The notes beneath the pieces were generated by a model. That model worked only from the letters and a program-made list of their open reading frames with translations, was not told the origin of the DNA and searched no databases. From Streptococcus sp. HMSC074B11 (GTDB lineage Bacteria; Bacillota; Bacilli; Lactobacillales; Streptococcaceae): a DNA stretch of 44,166 bases. Shown in pieces: positions 15,837-25,852 of the stretch. A program made the translations under genes and the position numbers. Numbering within the stretch: the first letter of the stretch is position 1; every line of letters starts with the position of its first letter. The stretch lies in the NCBI RefSeq assembly GCF_001808705.1, contig NZ_KV794273.1, forward strand, positions 184,163 through 228,328, read 5' to 3'.

Positions 15837-16967
15837 TTATTTCCAAGCGCCACTAGCATCTACATAGTAGCCGTCTGGTGTGTATGTGTTGCGAAGCATG
15901 CTACCAGATGAAGCCAGATAGTACCACTTACCATTATCTTTGACCCAACCTGTCGCCATTGCACCTGAATCTTTTAGGTAATACCAAGATCCGCTATCTT
16001 TGACCCAGCCTGTTGCCATTGAACCTGACTTGTTTAGGTAGTACCAAGAGCCACCATCTTTAAACCATCCTGTCGCCATTGAACCTGAGTCTTTTAGGTA
16101 ATACCAAGAGCCATTATCATATAACCAATTAGCTGAAATCATGGCTCCTGATGACTTAAAGGCATACCAACTGCCACCTTGATAGAGCCAAGTTTGATTA
16201 AACATAACTCCTTTGTCATCCATAAAGTACCAGCTTCCCTGATCCTTGATCCAAGCATCTTTAACTAGTTGGCCTTGTTTTTGATAGTACCAGTTTTGTT
16301 TTGATTTAAGCCAGCTTTCTGCTTTTACAATTGGATAAAGTTCTTGGAAAGATCCTCCATCCTTATAGTAATGACTGATAGTTTCTGGTTTTGCAAGTTT
16401 CAACTCACCATTGTCATAGTCTACCCAACCATATACTTTTTGACCATTGACAGTCTTTGGTAAGGTGGCAGTGTAGGTCTTGGTTTGATAGTCCCATTTT
16501 GCATCAAGGTAGGTGTATTGATCGTTTGATTCTTCAATACGGTAGTAACCACTCTTTCCACCGTCATTATACACATCATCAACTACTTTAGTGGACCAGG
16601 TCTTTACTTCATTTCCGCTCTTGGCCTCTACCTTGATATCTCCTCTATAGCCATATGGAACATAGAAATTCAGATAACGTCCTTCTTCACCAATATTGGA
16701 TCTATCCACTTCTTGAGCTAGGAAATTGACAGTCTGGTCTTGACCATCTAAAGTAACTTTCCACTCGATTTTCTCAGTTTTTGGCAAATCTAAGACTTTG
16801 ATATCTACTTCATGTCCATTTTCAAATCGTAGAATTTTGCCCTCTTGATACTTAACACCACCCTTAATAACCCACTCTTCTTCAAGCTCGAATGCCTTTC
16901 CTGAATGAGGGAAAGCTAGTAAAGCTAGACCTGCTAGAGACAAACTAAATAGTGTGATTTTTTTCAT
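15837..16967 (-). CDS. Secreted choline-binding surface protein
   Basis: A 376-aa protein with a signal peptide (cleavage likely after SGKA at residue 25), an uncharacterised all-beta-looking N-terminal region (about 26-135), a linker with an aromatic-rich segment (136-210), and about seven 20-residue choline-binding repeats (about 219-360) of the form G-S-W-Y-Y-L-K-D-S-G-S-M-A-T-G-W, closing with DGYYVDASGAWK. The repeats bind phosphocholine of teichoic acids and keep the protein on the wall. No hydrolase motif (amidase, glucosaminidase or lysozyme) is visible, so the role of the N-terminal domain is unknown. AGGAGG precedes the ATG. Confidence 0.92.
   Translation of the reverse strand: MKKITLFSLSLAGLALLAFPHSGKAFELEEEWVIKGGVKYQEGKILRFENGHEVDIKVLDLPKTEKIEWKVTLDGQDQTVNFLAQEVDRSNIGEEGRYLNFYVPYGYRGDIKVEAKSGNEVKTWSTKVVDDVYNDGGKSGYYRIEESNDQYTYLDAKWDYQTKTYTATLPKTVNGQKVYGWVDYDNGELKLAKPETISHYYKDGGSFQELYPIVKAESWLKSKQNWYYQKQGQLVKDAWIKDQGSWYFMDDKGVMFNQTWLYQGGSWYAFKSSGAMISANWLYDNGSWYYLKDSGSMATGWFKDGGSWYYLNKSGSMATGWVKDSGSWYYLKDSGAMATGWVKDNGKWYYLASSGSMLRNTYTPDGYYVDASGAWK
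15888..16313 (-). repeat. Tandem choline-binding repeats (about 60-63 bp units)
   Basis: DNA encoding residues 219-360 consists of successive 60-63 bp units. The four units within 15930-16140 are the most alike, sharing runs such as TTTAGGTAATACCAAGA, so unit number could vary between strains by slippage or recombination. Confidence 0.85.
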
Positions 16968-16994
16968 GAGATTTCCTCCTGTTTTTTTATGTTA

Positions 16995-17042
16995 ATTATA
17001 TCACTATATTTTTGTTTTGCAAATCTTATCCTAAATTTGCAA
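16995..17042 (-). promoter_or_regulatory. Promoter of the choline-binding protein gene with inverted repeat over the -35
   Basis: TTGCAA (17017-17022), 16 nt, then TGA-TATAAT (hexamer 16995-17000). TTGCAAAT (17017-17024) and ATTTGCAA (17035-17042) form a perfect 8-bp inverted repeat with a 10-bp spacer; one arm is the -35. Confidence 0.55.
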
Positions 17043-17043
17043 G

Positions 17044-17074
17044 CAAAAAACCTCTGAGATTGTTCTCAAAGGTT
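17044..17074 (-). terminator. pyrG intrinsic terminator
   Basis: On the minus strand AACCTTTGAGA (17064-17074) pairs with TCTCAGAGGTT (17049-17059, one U-G), followed by T6. Confidence 0.85.
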
Positions 17075-17083
17075 CTGATTTTG

Positions 17084-18703
<1,620 letters not shown>

Positions 18704-18792
18704 CTAAAATGCTCAAGGTCTTGTTCACTAACAGGGGATTGAGAAAACAAGACCTTCATCAATAACTACAAACCAAGAAGAAAAGCTTCCTG

Positions 18793-18850
18793 GAAAAACA
18801 AAAATAGCTCCCTAATAACTAGGGAGCTCCGACCTCTAAAAGAGGTGCCC
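18793..18850 (-). promoter_or_regulatory. pyrG leader attenuator (reiterative-transcription type)
   Basis: The predicted transcript starts GGGC at 18850 and soon forms an ACCTCT/AGAGGT hairpin (18832-18846). It then forms a perfect terminator, AGGGAGCT/AGCTCCCT (18806-18813 with 18821-18828), followed by a T-rich run. In Bacillus and Lactococcus, low CTP makes RNA polymerase stutter at GGGC, adding G residues that pair with the C/U-rich arm of the terminator and allow readthrough. All required parts are present here. Confidence 0.8.
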
Positions 18851-18857
18851 GAACAAT

Positions 18858-18886
18858 ATATTACCTCAAAATGAAGCATTTGTCAA
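18858..18886 (-). promoter_or_regulatory. Promoter of pyrG
   Basis: Perfect TTGACA (18881-18886), 17 nt, TAATAT (18858-18863). Seven nucleotides later comes GGGC at 18850, the expected start for CTP-sensitive attenuation. Confidence 0.8.
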
Positions 18887-18939
18887 ATAGAACAAATCTT
18901 TGACTTGGCATTCTATCTTGCAAGACTCATTCAAACTGA

Positions 18940-19000
18940 AAAATAAAAAAGAAGCTGGGACCAGTAAATAGAAACTTGATCGATCCATTTCTGTTCCAGC
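18940..19000 (-). terminator. rpoE terminator
   Basis: On the minus strand GCTGGAAC (18993-19000) pairs with GTCCCAGC (18954-18961, one G-U) across a 31-nt loop, followed by TTCTTTTTTATTTTT. The gap 18692-19012 thus holds this terminator plus the pyrG promoter and leader. Confidence 0.75.
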
Positions 19001-19012
19001 ACCTTTTTGTTT

Positions 19013-19588
19013 TTATTCTTCCTCTTCTTCAGGGTCTTCGTCGTCTTCTTCATTCAGATCGACTTCTTCATCTAGATCGTCTGGGGCGATTTCATTGATT
19101 TCAGCGTCGTAGGCTTCCACTTCATTCTTCTCATCGTCTGGATTTTCATCATCATAAGAAAGAGCTGGATCTTCTTCGTAGGCATCCTCATCTTCTGGAT
19201 CATCTGCACTGTAATCAATAGCATCCGCATCACCATCCATGAAGGCGTTGACGCGTTTTTTCTTAGCCTTAGGTGCTACTTCTTCATCATCACTTTCTTC
19301 AAGAGCAATGATTTCTTCATCGATTTCATCCACACCATACCATGAACGAAGACCCCACTTGTTATCTCCAAGAGAGATAAAGCTTCCGTCAAAGTTCAAC
19401 TCTGTATAGAACAAAGGCAAAGCTTCACGAATATCGCTGTTTGAAGTGCCAAGATAGTTTTGGATTTCATTAACTAAATCACTAAAATGCATTTCGTGAT
19501 CACGACCACGAAGTTCCAAGATGGCACGGGCCACCTCAATCATAGATAGTTCACTTTTTTCTTGCCCAGCAAATACTTCTAATTCCAA
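19013..19588 (-). CDS. rpoE: DNA-directed RNA polymerase delta subunit
   Basis: The delta subunit of Gram-positive RNA polymerase binds the core enzyme and raises its sensitivity to the initiating nucleotide. The 191-aa protein has a folded HARE-HTH N-terminal domain (about 1-90; [26 protein letters not shown]) and a long, almost purely acidic tail of Asp/Glu from about residue 97 to the end, interrupted by KAKKKR. The start codon is TTG, preceded by GAGGAG at 7 nt. It sits before pyrG, whose control depends on initiating nucleotides. Confidence 0.97.
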   Translation of the reverse strand: MELEVFAGQEKSELSMIEVARAILELRGRDHEMHFSDLVNEIQNYLGTSNSDIREALPLFYTELNFDGSFISLGDNKWGLRSWYGVDEIDEEIIALEESDDEEVAPKAKKKRVNAFMDGDADAIDYSADDPEDEDAYEEDPALSYDDENPDDEKNEVEAYDAEINEIAPDDLDEEVDLNEEDDEDPEEEEE

Positions 19589-19660
19589 AGCGTTTCTCCT
19601 CTTTTTTACTACTAACGCCAGAGTGGATAAACTCTGATCTCATTTTATCATGTACTCTTT

Positions 19661-19689
19661 ATTGTACGATAATTTTGCCTAATAGTCAA
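19661..19689 (-). promoter_or_regulatory. Promoter of rpoE
   Basis: TTGACT (19684-19689), 17 nt, TACAAT (19661-19666) on the minus strand. The leader contains a CAGAGT/ACTCTG hairpin (19619-19636) ahead of the ribosome binding site. Confidence 0.75.
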
Positions 19690-19727
19690 AGATTTAGAAG
19701 AAATAATGTGAAATATTTCAGCTAATT

Positions 19728-19845
19728 AATACTCAATGAAAATCAAAGAGCAAACTAGGAAGCTAGCCACAGGCTGCTCAAAACACTGTTTTGAGGTTGC
19801 AGATGGAAGCTGACATGGTTTGAAGAGATTTTCGAAGAGTATAAA
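19728..19845 (-). repeat. BOX element, reverse orientation
   Basis: About 118 bp with the same termini as the copy at 6998-7104. The middle differs and carries CAAAACACTGTTTTG, a self-complementary stretch. It lies between the rpoE promoter and the ABC permease gene end. Confidence 0.88.
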
Positions 19846-19871
19846 AGACCTGGGAGATACACTCACAGGTC
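19842..19871 (-). terminator. Probable terminator of the ABC exporter operon
   Basis: On the minus strand ACCTGTGAG (19862-19870) pairs with CTCCCAGGT (19848-19856; 8 of 9 pairs), followed by CTTTTAT at the BOX border. Confidence 0.6.
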
Positions 19872-19878
19872 CGTGACT

Positions 19879-21078
19879 TTATTTATAACTCAAAGCTCGT
19901 TTAAAGGTTTTCCAGATCCCCAAATCATCTGTTTGAAGGACCAAACTAGCATACATGCGTCCGATAAAGGCTGTTGCAGTAACTGCAAAAATAACTGTTA
20001 TAGCAAGCGAAATCCAAGCTTCTAGTCCATTTGCGTAACCATTGATAGCTCTGAATGGCATAAAGAAGGTTGAAACGAATGGGATGTAAGAACCGATTTT
20101 CAAGATTAAATTATCACCAGAAGTTCCTAATACAGTTACCCCAATGAAACCTACCATAATCAAAAGCATCAAAGGCGATAAGGCCTTACCAGAGTCTTCA
20201 GGTCGAGAAACCATAGAACCTAAGAAGGCAGCCAAGACCACATACATAAAGAGACTAACCAAGACAAACAACAAGGTATTTAGAGAAAATGCTTCTCCCA
20301 AGTGATTTAGAATACCTGAATTTGCCAAGATAGGCATATCCTTAAAGAAAAAAATAGCTCCAAGTCCACCTACAACATAAATACCAATATGAGTCAAAAT
20401 GACTAGAAGTAAGGCAATCATGCGGGCGTAGAAATAATGGCTAGCACGAATGCTTGAGAAGACCACTTCCATGATTTTGGTTCCTTTCTCGCTGGCTACT
20501 TCCTGAGCAGTAACACTAGCATAAGTGATCAAAATCATATAGAGGAAGAAACCAAGTCCTGCAGCCGCAAAGGTTTGAACCATCTTTTTATTTTCCTTGG
20601 CTTCATCAATCTGTTCTGTAAATTGAACCGTTTGAGCCAAGCGTTTTTCCTGTTCCTGAGACAAATTTGCTTCTGAACGGTTGAGTTGAGATTGGAGTTC
20701 ATTCAACTTAGCAGTCACTGCTAACTTAATGCCACTCTCTAGTGAAGTCTCACCATGATAGACTGCCTTGAGGACACTATTCTCCTGGTCAATGGTTAGA
20801 TAGCCTTTTATTTTTTCATCCTTGATGGCTTCTTTGGCACTTGCTTCATCCTTATAGTCAAAGTTAAGACCATTGGTCGATTTAAGTTCTTCTGTAACAA
20901 GAGGCACAGAACTAACTACTGCTACCTTACTATTTTGAGCTAAGGAAGAACCTTGGAGAACACCAATTCCTCCAGATAGACCTAAAAAGAGGAAAGGCGA
21001 AATCACCATAAAGAAGAAACTCCAAGACTTGACATGTCTTAGATAGGTTTCTTTGATTACAACCCACATATTTCTCAT
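19879..21078 (-). CDS. ABC-2 type transporter permease (YhaP/NatB-like)
   Basis: 399-aa membrane component of an ABC exporter. One N-terminal transmembrane helix (about 17-40) is followed by a large extracytoplasmic domain (about 45-170, with a coiled-coil-like stretch around N-E-L-Q-S-Q-L-N-R-S) and then about five helices from residue 172 on. The helix block contains A-Q-E-V-A-S-E-K-G-T-K-I-M-E-V, the ABC-2 signature in this subfamily. Substrate unknown; related pairs export sodium or antimicrobial compounds. Its ATG overlaps the ATPase gene stop by 4 nt, so both partners are translationally coupled. Confidence 0.9.
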   Translation of the reverse strand: MRNMWVVIKETYLRHVKSWSFFFMVISPFLFLGLSGGIGVLQGSSLAQNSKVAVVSSVPLVTEELKSTNGLNFDYKDEASAKEAIKDEKIKGYLTIDQENSVLKAVYHGETSLESGIKLAVTAKLNELQSQLNRSEANLSQEQEKRLAQTVQFTEQIDEAKENKKMVQTFAAAGLGFFLYMILITYASVTAQEVASEKGTKIMEVVFSSIRASHYFYARMIALLLVILTHIGIYVVGGLGAIFFFKDMPILANSGILNHLGEAFSLNTLLFVLVSLFMYVVLAAFLGSMVSRPEDSGKALSPLMLLIMVGFIGVTVLGTSGDNLILKIGSYIPFVSTFFMPFRAINGYANGLEAWISLAITVIFAVTATAFIGRMYASLVLQTDDLGIWKTFKRALSYK

Positions 21079-21968
21079 ACTTCCACCCCTGATTCTAATT
21101 TAAAGATTTCATCGATTGTTGGAGCTTGTTGATCAAAAGTCGCGATATATTGACCTTGAGTCAAGATTGGGAAGAGTTCTCTACCTGCACTTTCATCATC
21201 TAAAATCAACTTCCAGCTACCTTGCTTGGTCAAGCTAACCTGTTTGACATGAGGAAGGCTCTCCAGTTCTTCCTTGCTTCGTTCACTTGAAACAAAAAGT
21301 CGTGTTTTGCCGTATTGATTGCGGACCTCTTGAACCGGTCCATGCAAGACCACACGTCCATCTCGAATCATGAGGATATCATCACAAAGCTCTTCGACAT
21401 TGGTCATGACATGGTCAGAAAAGATAATGGTCGCGCCGCGTTCTTTTTCTTTCAAGATAACCCGCTTAAGAAGTTCGGTATTAACTGGATCCAAGCCACT
21501 AAAAGGCTCATCTAGGATAATCAAATCTGGCTCATGAATCAGAGTAATGATCAGTTGAATTTTCTGTTGATTTCCTTTTGAGAGACTCTTAATCTTGTCC
21601 GTCAGTTTTCCCTTGACTTCCAGTTTTTCCATCCATTGAGGGAGTTTTTCTTTGATTTCCTTGGTGTCCATGCCTTTTAGGGTCGCCAAGTAACGAACTT
21701 GTTCAAGGACTGTCAATTTAGGCATAAGACTACGTTCTTCAGGGAGATAACCAATGCGAGCATAAGTCTCCTGACGAATATCTTGACCATCAAGCTCAAT
21801 CTCCCCTTGATAGTCTAAAAATTTCAAAATACTGTGAAAAATAGTTGTTTTCCCAGCTCCATTTTTCCCAACCAGCCCCAAAATACGCCCCGGTCGTGCT
21901 TGAAAGTCAACACCAAACAAAACTTGCTTAGACCCAAAACTTTTCTCTAGATTTCTTACTTCGAGCAT
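21075..21968 (-). CDS. ABC transporter ATP-binding protein (YhaQ/NatA-like)
   Basis: 297-aa ATPase that powers the adjacent ABC-2 permease. Walker A is GKNGAGKTT (about 34-42), the Q-loop region YLPEERSL, the signature motif LSKGNQQKIQL, Walker B LIILDEPFSGLDP, and the H-loop SDH. A roughly 80-aa C-terminal extension typical of this exporter type follows. Two ATGs are adjacent; the second (21968) stands 6 nt after GGAGG and is preferred over 21971. Promoter TTGTAA-17-TATAAT lies at 21996-22024. Confidence 0.93.
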   Translation of the reverse strand: MLEVRNLEKSFGSKQVLFGVDFQARPGRILGLVGKNGAGKTTIFHSILKFLDYQGEIELDGQDIRQETYARIGYLPEERSLMPKLTVLEQVRYLATLKGMDTKEIKEKLPQWMEKLEVKGKLTDKIKSLSKGNQQKIQLIITLIHEPDLIILDEPFSGLDPVNTELLKRVILKEKERGATIIFSDHVMTNVEELCDDILMIRDGRVVLHGPVQEVRNQYGKTRLFVSSERSKEELESLPHVKQVSLTKQGSWKLILDDESAGRELFPILTQGQYIATFDQQAPTIDEIFKLESGVEV

Positions 21969-22295
21969 CATCCACCTCCGAAATTTATTGCACTCATTAT
22001 ACTCCTTTTTGACAGCCTTTACAATGATTTATGTACATTTTTAAATCTTGATTTCAAGAAGGATATTTTCTGGATAGGAACTTTATTAGCTTATCACCAA
22101 GCATTTTAGTCCTCCAGATTTTAAGTGATAAATTTATTATACTCATTTCTTGATAAATCCGTTGGCTATGTCCTCAAATGTTCATTTTCAGTCCTGAATT
22201 GTTACTAGCAATCTTCATCATCCTGCCTAGCTTATCGTGCTATTTTATGGTATATTTTTGATAGACTATAGATTATCATCGGCAAGGAATCTGAT
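21969..22295. other. Intergenic region, 327 bp
   Basis: It holds the promoter of the ABC exporter (21996-22024) and, presumably, that of the hydrolase gene, which I cannot locate with confidence. TTATCAC (22091-22097) and GTGATAA (22125-22131) form a loose inverted repeat. No small gene with a ribosome binding site was found. Confidence 0.6.
21996..22024 (-). promoter_or_regulatory. Promoter of the ABC exporter operon
   Basis: On the minus strand, TTGTAA (22019-22024), 17 nt, TATAAT (21996-22001), 28 nt upstream of the ATPase start. Confidence 0.75.
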
Positions 22296-23201
22296 ATGAA
22301 AAAAAGACTTAAACTCGAACCAAACAACAATAACTTAATCATTTGGGAAGCTGAACAGCCAAAAGCCGTTCTTCAGCTTGTACATGGAATGGTAGAGTAC
22401 GTGGAACGATATGAAGAATTTGCTCTAGCCATGAATAAAGAAGGCTTTACTGTTATCGGCCATGATCATCTCGGCCATGGTCATACTGCTCAAAATCCAA
22501 GTCAACTCGGAGTCTTTCCTGAATCTCCCGAGGAACTCATCGATGATATTGAAAGAGTGACCTCTTTTATTCAAGAAAGCTATCCAGAACTTCCAATCGT
22601 CCTTCTAGGGCATTCTATGGGTTCTCTTATGTGTCGCTATTATGTAGCTAAACGAAAACCACCTATCAATGCCTTGATTATCATGGCGACTGGTCAACAA
22701 CCTCAGTTTCTAACTCGATTTGCTCTCATCCTAACAGAATGCATCCGACTTATAAAAGGGAATAAACACCGTAGTAAACTTCTAACCTACCTGTCCACTG
22801 ACAGTTTTAACCGTAGTATTAAAAATCCTAAAACATCCGTAGATTGGCTCTCAAAAAATGAAGAATCTAACCAAGCTTATCTGAAGGATCCATTCTGTCA
22901 ATTCATCCCTACTATTCCTATGTACAGATCCATTTTTTACTTCTCTAATCAAGTAGCTAGTAAGCAGGTAATCGATGAGATTCCAGCTCAACTCCCCATT
23001 CTCGTTATTTCAGGACAAGAAGACCCTCTGGGAGAAAATGGTAAAGGTATAGAAAGATTTGTAAAACTCCTAAAGGCTTCACATTCGAAAGTAAGCGTCC
23101 GAGTAGTTGAAGAGGCTCGTCACGAAATTCTGAACGAAATCAATCGACAAGATACTTACCACTTCTTAGCTGATTGGATGACCAAAAATATGGATGGCTA
23201 A
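22296..23201 (+). CDS. Alpha/beta hydrolase, lysophospholipase/monoglyceride-lipase type
   Basis: 301-aa serine hydrolase of the S33/Hydrolase_4 family, cytosolic with no signal peptide. The catalytic triad is S107 in GHSMGS, D243 in SGQEDPLG and H276 in EARHEIL. The oxyanion-hole segment VHGMVEYVERYEEFA (29-43) and HDHLGHGHT (56-64) are the pattern of monoacylglycerol lipases and lysophospholipases. A cap region spans about 135-215. The likely substrates are monoacylglycerols or lysophospholipids; this is family inference. CAAGGAA lies upstream of the ATG. It is monocistronic with a terminator at 23250-23278. Confidence 0.9.
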   Translation: MKKRLKLEPNNNNLIIWEAEQPKAVLQLVHGMVEYVERYEEFALAMNKEGFTVIGHDHLGHGHTAQNPSQLGVFPESPEELIDDIERVTSFIQESYPELPIVLLGHSMGSLMCRYYVAKRKPPINALIIMATGQQPQFLTRFALILTECIRLIKGNKHRSKLLTYLSTDSFNRSIKNPKTSVDWLSKNEESNQAYLKDPFCQFIPTIPMYRSIFYFSNQVASKQVIDEIPAQLPILVISGQEDPLGENGKGIERFVKLLKASHSKVSVRVVEEARHEILNEINRQDTYHFLADWMTKNMDG

Positions 23202-23249
23202 CCTAGATATAGCAGTATTACATATAACTTATTCCCCAAGTTGATTACA

Positions 23250-23278
23250 TCATCAGGCTAAAGCTTGATGATTTTTTG
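23250..23278 (+). terminator. Hydrolase gene terminator
   Basis: TCATCAGGCT (23250-23259) pairs with AGCTTGATGA (23262-23271, one G-U), then T6. Confidence 0.8.
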
Positions 23279-23281
23279 TAC

Positions 23282-23308
23282 TAAAAAATCCATCCTTAGG
23301 GATGGATT
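23282..23308 (-). terminator. pheT intrinsic terminator
   Basis: On the minus strand AATCCATCC (23300-23308) pairs with GGATGGATT (23287-23295) and is followed by TTTT, 9 nt past the pheT stop. Confidence 0.88.
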
Positions 23309-23316
23309 ATAGACTG

Positions 23317-25722
23317 TTAACGCACCTCTGCATTCACTTTTTCTTCAAGTGATGCTTGAATTTTTTCCATGTAGCGTGCGACTTCTTCATCAGTCAAGCT
23401 ATCTTCTGGATTTTGGAAGGTCAAGCTATAAGCCATTGACTTCATACCAAGTCCTAGTTTTTCACCTGAGAAGACATCAAAGAGTTTGATAGCTGTCAAA
23501 CGTTTCACGCCTGCAGATTTGATGGCATCAACCACATCTTGGTGAGTCACTTCTGCTTTGAGGAGAAGGGCGATATCACGGCTGACTGCTGGGAATTTAG
23601 TAATTTCCACAAATGGAGCTACTGGTTGAAGAGCTTTCTCGATAGCTGAAAGGTTGAGCTCTGCTACATAAGTTTCTGGAATATCGTAAGCCTTAGCTGT
23701 AACAGGATGTACTTGACCGAGGAAACCAAGGACTTGGTCACCGAGTGAGATCAAGGCTGTACGTCCTGGGTGAAGACTAGCAATTTCAGAAGTTTCTGTA
23801 TAAGTCACTTCAAGACCCAAGCGAGCAAGGAGAGCTTCTAAAATCCCCTTAGCATAGAAGAAGTCAACAGGAACTGCTGCTGTTTGGAAGTCTTTTTCAG
23901 CAACCAAGCCTGTCAAGGCAAAGGCAAAGCTATTGATTTCATTTGGCAATTCTTCTTTTGGATTACCGATTTGCTCGAAAACTTTTCCAATCTCATAAAG
24001 AGCCAAGTTTTTATTCTTACGTGCTACGTTGTAGGCAACTGTATCCAAAATACCTGAAACCATATTTTGACGGAGAACTGAACGGTCCACAGTCATTGGC
24101 CACATCAATTCTGTCAAATGACTTGGCTGAATCGTAAACTCGACTGCTTTTTCAGGAGTTGTTAGAGCATAGGTGATAATTTCTGTCAAACCTGCTCCCT
24201 CAGCGATAGTACGAACTTGACGGCGGAGTTTTTGTGTCGCAGTCAATTCACCAGCTGTTCCATCATCTTTTGGAAGACTAGTTGGCAAGCGGTCATAACC
24301 ATAGATACGAGCGATTTCTTCAAAAAGATCCGCTTCGATAGTGATGTCCCAGCGACGACGTGGTACGCTTACTGTGAAGCTATCTGCATTTCCAGAAAGG
24401 CCAAATCCAAGACGACGGAAGACATCTTCTACATCTGCGTAGGAAAGCTCTGTACCGAGGACACGGTTGACGTCTGCAAGAGTAGAAGAAACTTCTACAT
24501 CAGATGTATCCAACTGCCCTGCTGAAACGATGCCCTTCCGCACTGTCGCACCAGCCAATTCCGCAATCATGCTTGCTGCCGCATCAAGGGCTTCATTAAC
24601 GGTTGCCACGTTGATACCTTTTTCAAAACGTGAAGATGATTCAGAACGAAGGTTGAGGCGACCACTTGTCTTACGGATAGATTTGCCATTGAAAACAGCA
24701 GCTTCAAGAACGACACGACTAGACTTTTCAGAGATTTCTGTAGCTTGTCCACCCATGACACCTGCAAGAGCTACTGGCTTGTCTGCTACAGTGATGACTA
24801 AGTCATTTGTTTCCAACTCACGTTCTTCACCGTCCAAGGTTACCAATGTTTCACCAGCACGAGCCTCACGCACACGAATCTCGCTTCCATCAAAGGTATC
24901 CAAGTCAAATGCATGCATTGGTTGACCAAAATAAAGCAAGATATAGTTGGTCACGTCGACGACATTGTTAATCGGACGGATGCCTTCATTCATGAGGAGG
25001 TTTTGTAACCATTGTGGACTTGGTGCAATGGTCACATTGTCCAAGATACGGGCAGCATAGTAAGGCGCCTTGTCTGTATCAATGCTGACAGAAAGAGCGT
25101 CTGCTGCAACTTGGTCTGTTTCTGTTAAAGTAAATTCTTTAAAATTGACTGCCTTGTCATAGATAGCGGCTACTTCGTGCGCTACCCCACGCATAGAAAG
25201 AGCATCTGCACGGTTTGGCGTGATAGAAAGTTCGATGATTTCATCATCCAAGTCTAGATAAGAGAAGACTTCCTCACCTGGAATAGCATTTTCTGGCAAG
25301 ATTTGGATGCCATCTGCAAATTCTTTCGGTACAACGGAGTCAGAAATGCCCAATTCACCAAGTGAACAGATCATCCCGAGTGACTCTAAGCCACGGATTT
25401 TCCCTTTTTTAATCTTGTAGTTATCAGCAATGCGAGCACCTGGAAGAGCCACCATAACCTTGATACCTGCACGCACATTTGGTGCTCCACAGACGATTTG
25501 ACGGGCTTCTTCTTCACCCACATTGACTTGGCAGACATGCAAGTGTGTTTCTGGCACATCTTCGCAAGACAAGACTTCTCCGACGACAATTTTTGAGAGA
25601 CCAGCAGCTGGAGATTCCACACCTTCTACTTCGATCCCTGTAGTTGACATTTTCTCAGCCAACTCTTGTGATGGCACATCAATGTCCACCAATTCTTTTA
25701 ACCATTTGTATGATACTAACAT
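23317..25722 (-). CDS. pheT: Phenylalanyl-tRNA synthetase beta subunit
   Basis: 801-aa beta subunit of the alpha2-beta2 enzyme that charges tRNA-Phe. Domains in order: an N-terminal tRNA-binding OB domain (about 40-150; [29 protein letters not shown]), the B3/B4 editing domain that hydrolyses Tyr-tRNA-Phe, the B5 domain, a core catalytic-like domain, and a C-terminal FDX-ACB anticodon-binding domain (about 708-800; [12 protein letters not shown]). Length is standard. The start has no obvious Shine-Dalgarno sequence, but [14 protein letters not shown] is the canonical N terminus. It lies 130 nt behind pheS under the same T-box. Confidence 0.98.
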   Translation of the reverse strand: MLVSYKWLKELVDIDVPSQELAEKMSTTGIEVEGVESPAAGLSKIVVGEVLSCEDVPETHLHVCQVNVGEEEARQIVCGAPNVRAGIKVMVALPGARIADNYKIKKGKIRGLESLGMICSLGELGISDSVVPKEFADGIQILPENAIPGEEVFSYLDLDDEIIELSITPNRADALSMRGVAHEVAAIYDKAVNFKEFTLTETDQVAADALSVSIDTDKAPYYAARILDNVTIAPSPQWLQNLLMNEGIRPINNVVDVTNYILLYFGQPMHAFDLDTFDGSEIRVREARAGETLVTLDGEERELETNDLVITVADKPVALAGVMGGQATEISEKSSRVVLEAAVFNGKSIRKTSGRLNLRSESSSRFEKGINVATVNEALDAAASMIAELAGATVRKGIVSAGQLDTSDVEVSSTLADVNRVLGTELSYADVEDVFRRLGFGLSGNADSFTVSVPRRRWDITIEADLFEEIARIYGYDRLPTSLPKDDGTAGELTATQKLRRQVRTIAEGAGLTEIITYALTTPEKAVEFTIQPSHLTELMWPMTVDRSVLRQNMVSGILDTVAYNVARKNKNLALYEIGKVFEQIGNPKEELPNEINSFAFALTGLVAEKDFQTAAVPVDFFYAKGILEALLARLGLEVTYTETSEIASLHPGRTALISLGDQVLGFLGQVHPVTAKAYDIPETYVAELNLSAIEKALQPVAPFVEITKFPAVSRDIALLLKAEVTHQDVVDAIKSAGVKRLTAIKLFDVFSGEKLGLGMKSMAYSLTFQNPEDSLTDEEVARYMEKIQASLEEKVNAEVR

Positions 25723-25852
25723 AATTCTGATCGTAAGATCTCATCAATCGAGACCTTTTCAATTCCTTTCTTTTTCTTCGAGTAAGCTCTTGCCATTTCT
25801 CACCGAGAGGAAATGACTAGAACTGTATAGGATTGTGTTTCATGTTTCAATC

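Noticed and set aside
15888..16313. Regular 60-bp repeats that could suggest a CRISPR array
   Set aside because: The repeats are in frame and encode choline-binding modules; there are no spacers of constant length and no cas genes.
19728..19845. BOX as a riboswitch or structured RNA gene
   Set aside because: Its termini and internal sequence match other copies in the window, so a dispersed repeat explains it.
24467..24925. 152-aa open reading frame on the plus strand
   Set aside because: It lies wholly antisense inside pheT, has no ribosome binding site or recognisable domain, and reflects codon bias of the real gene.
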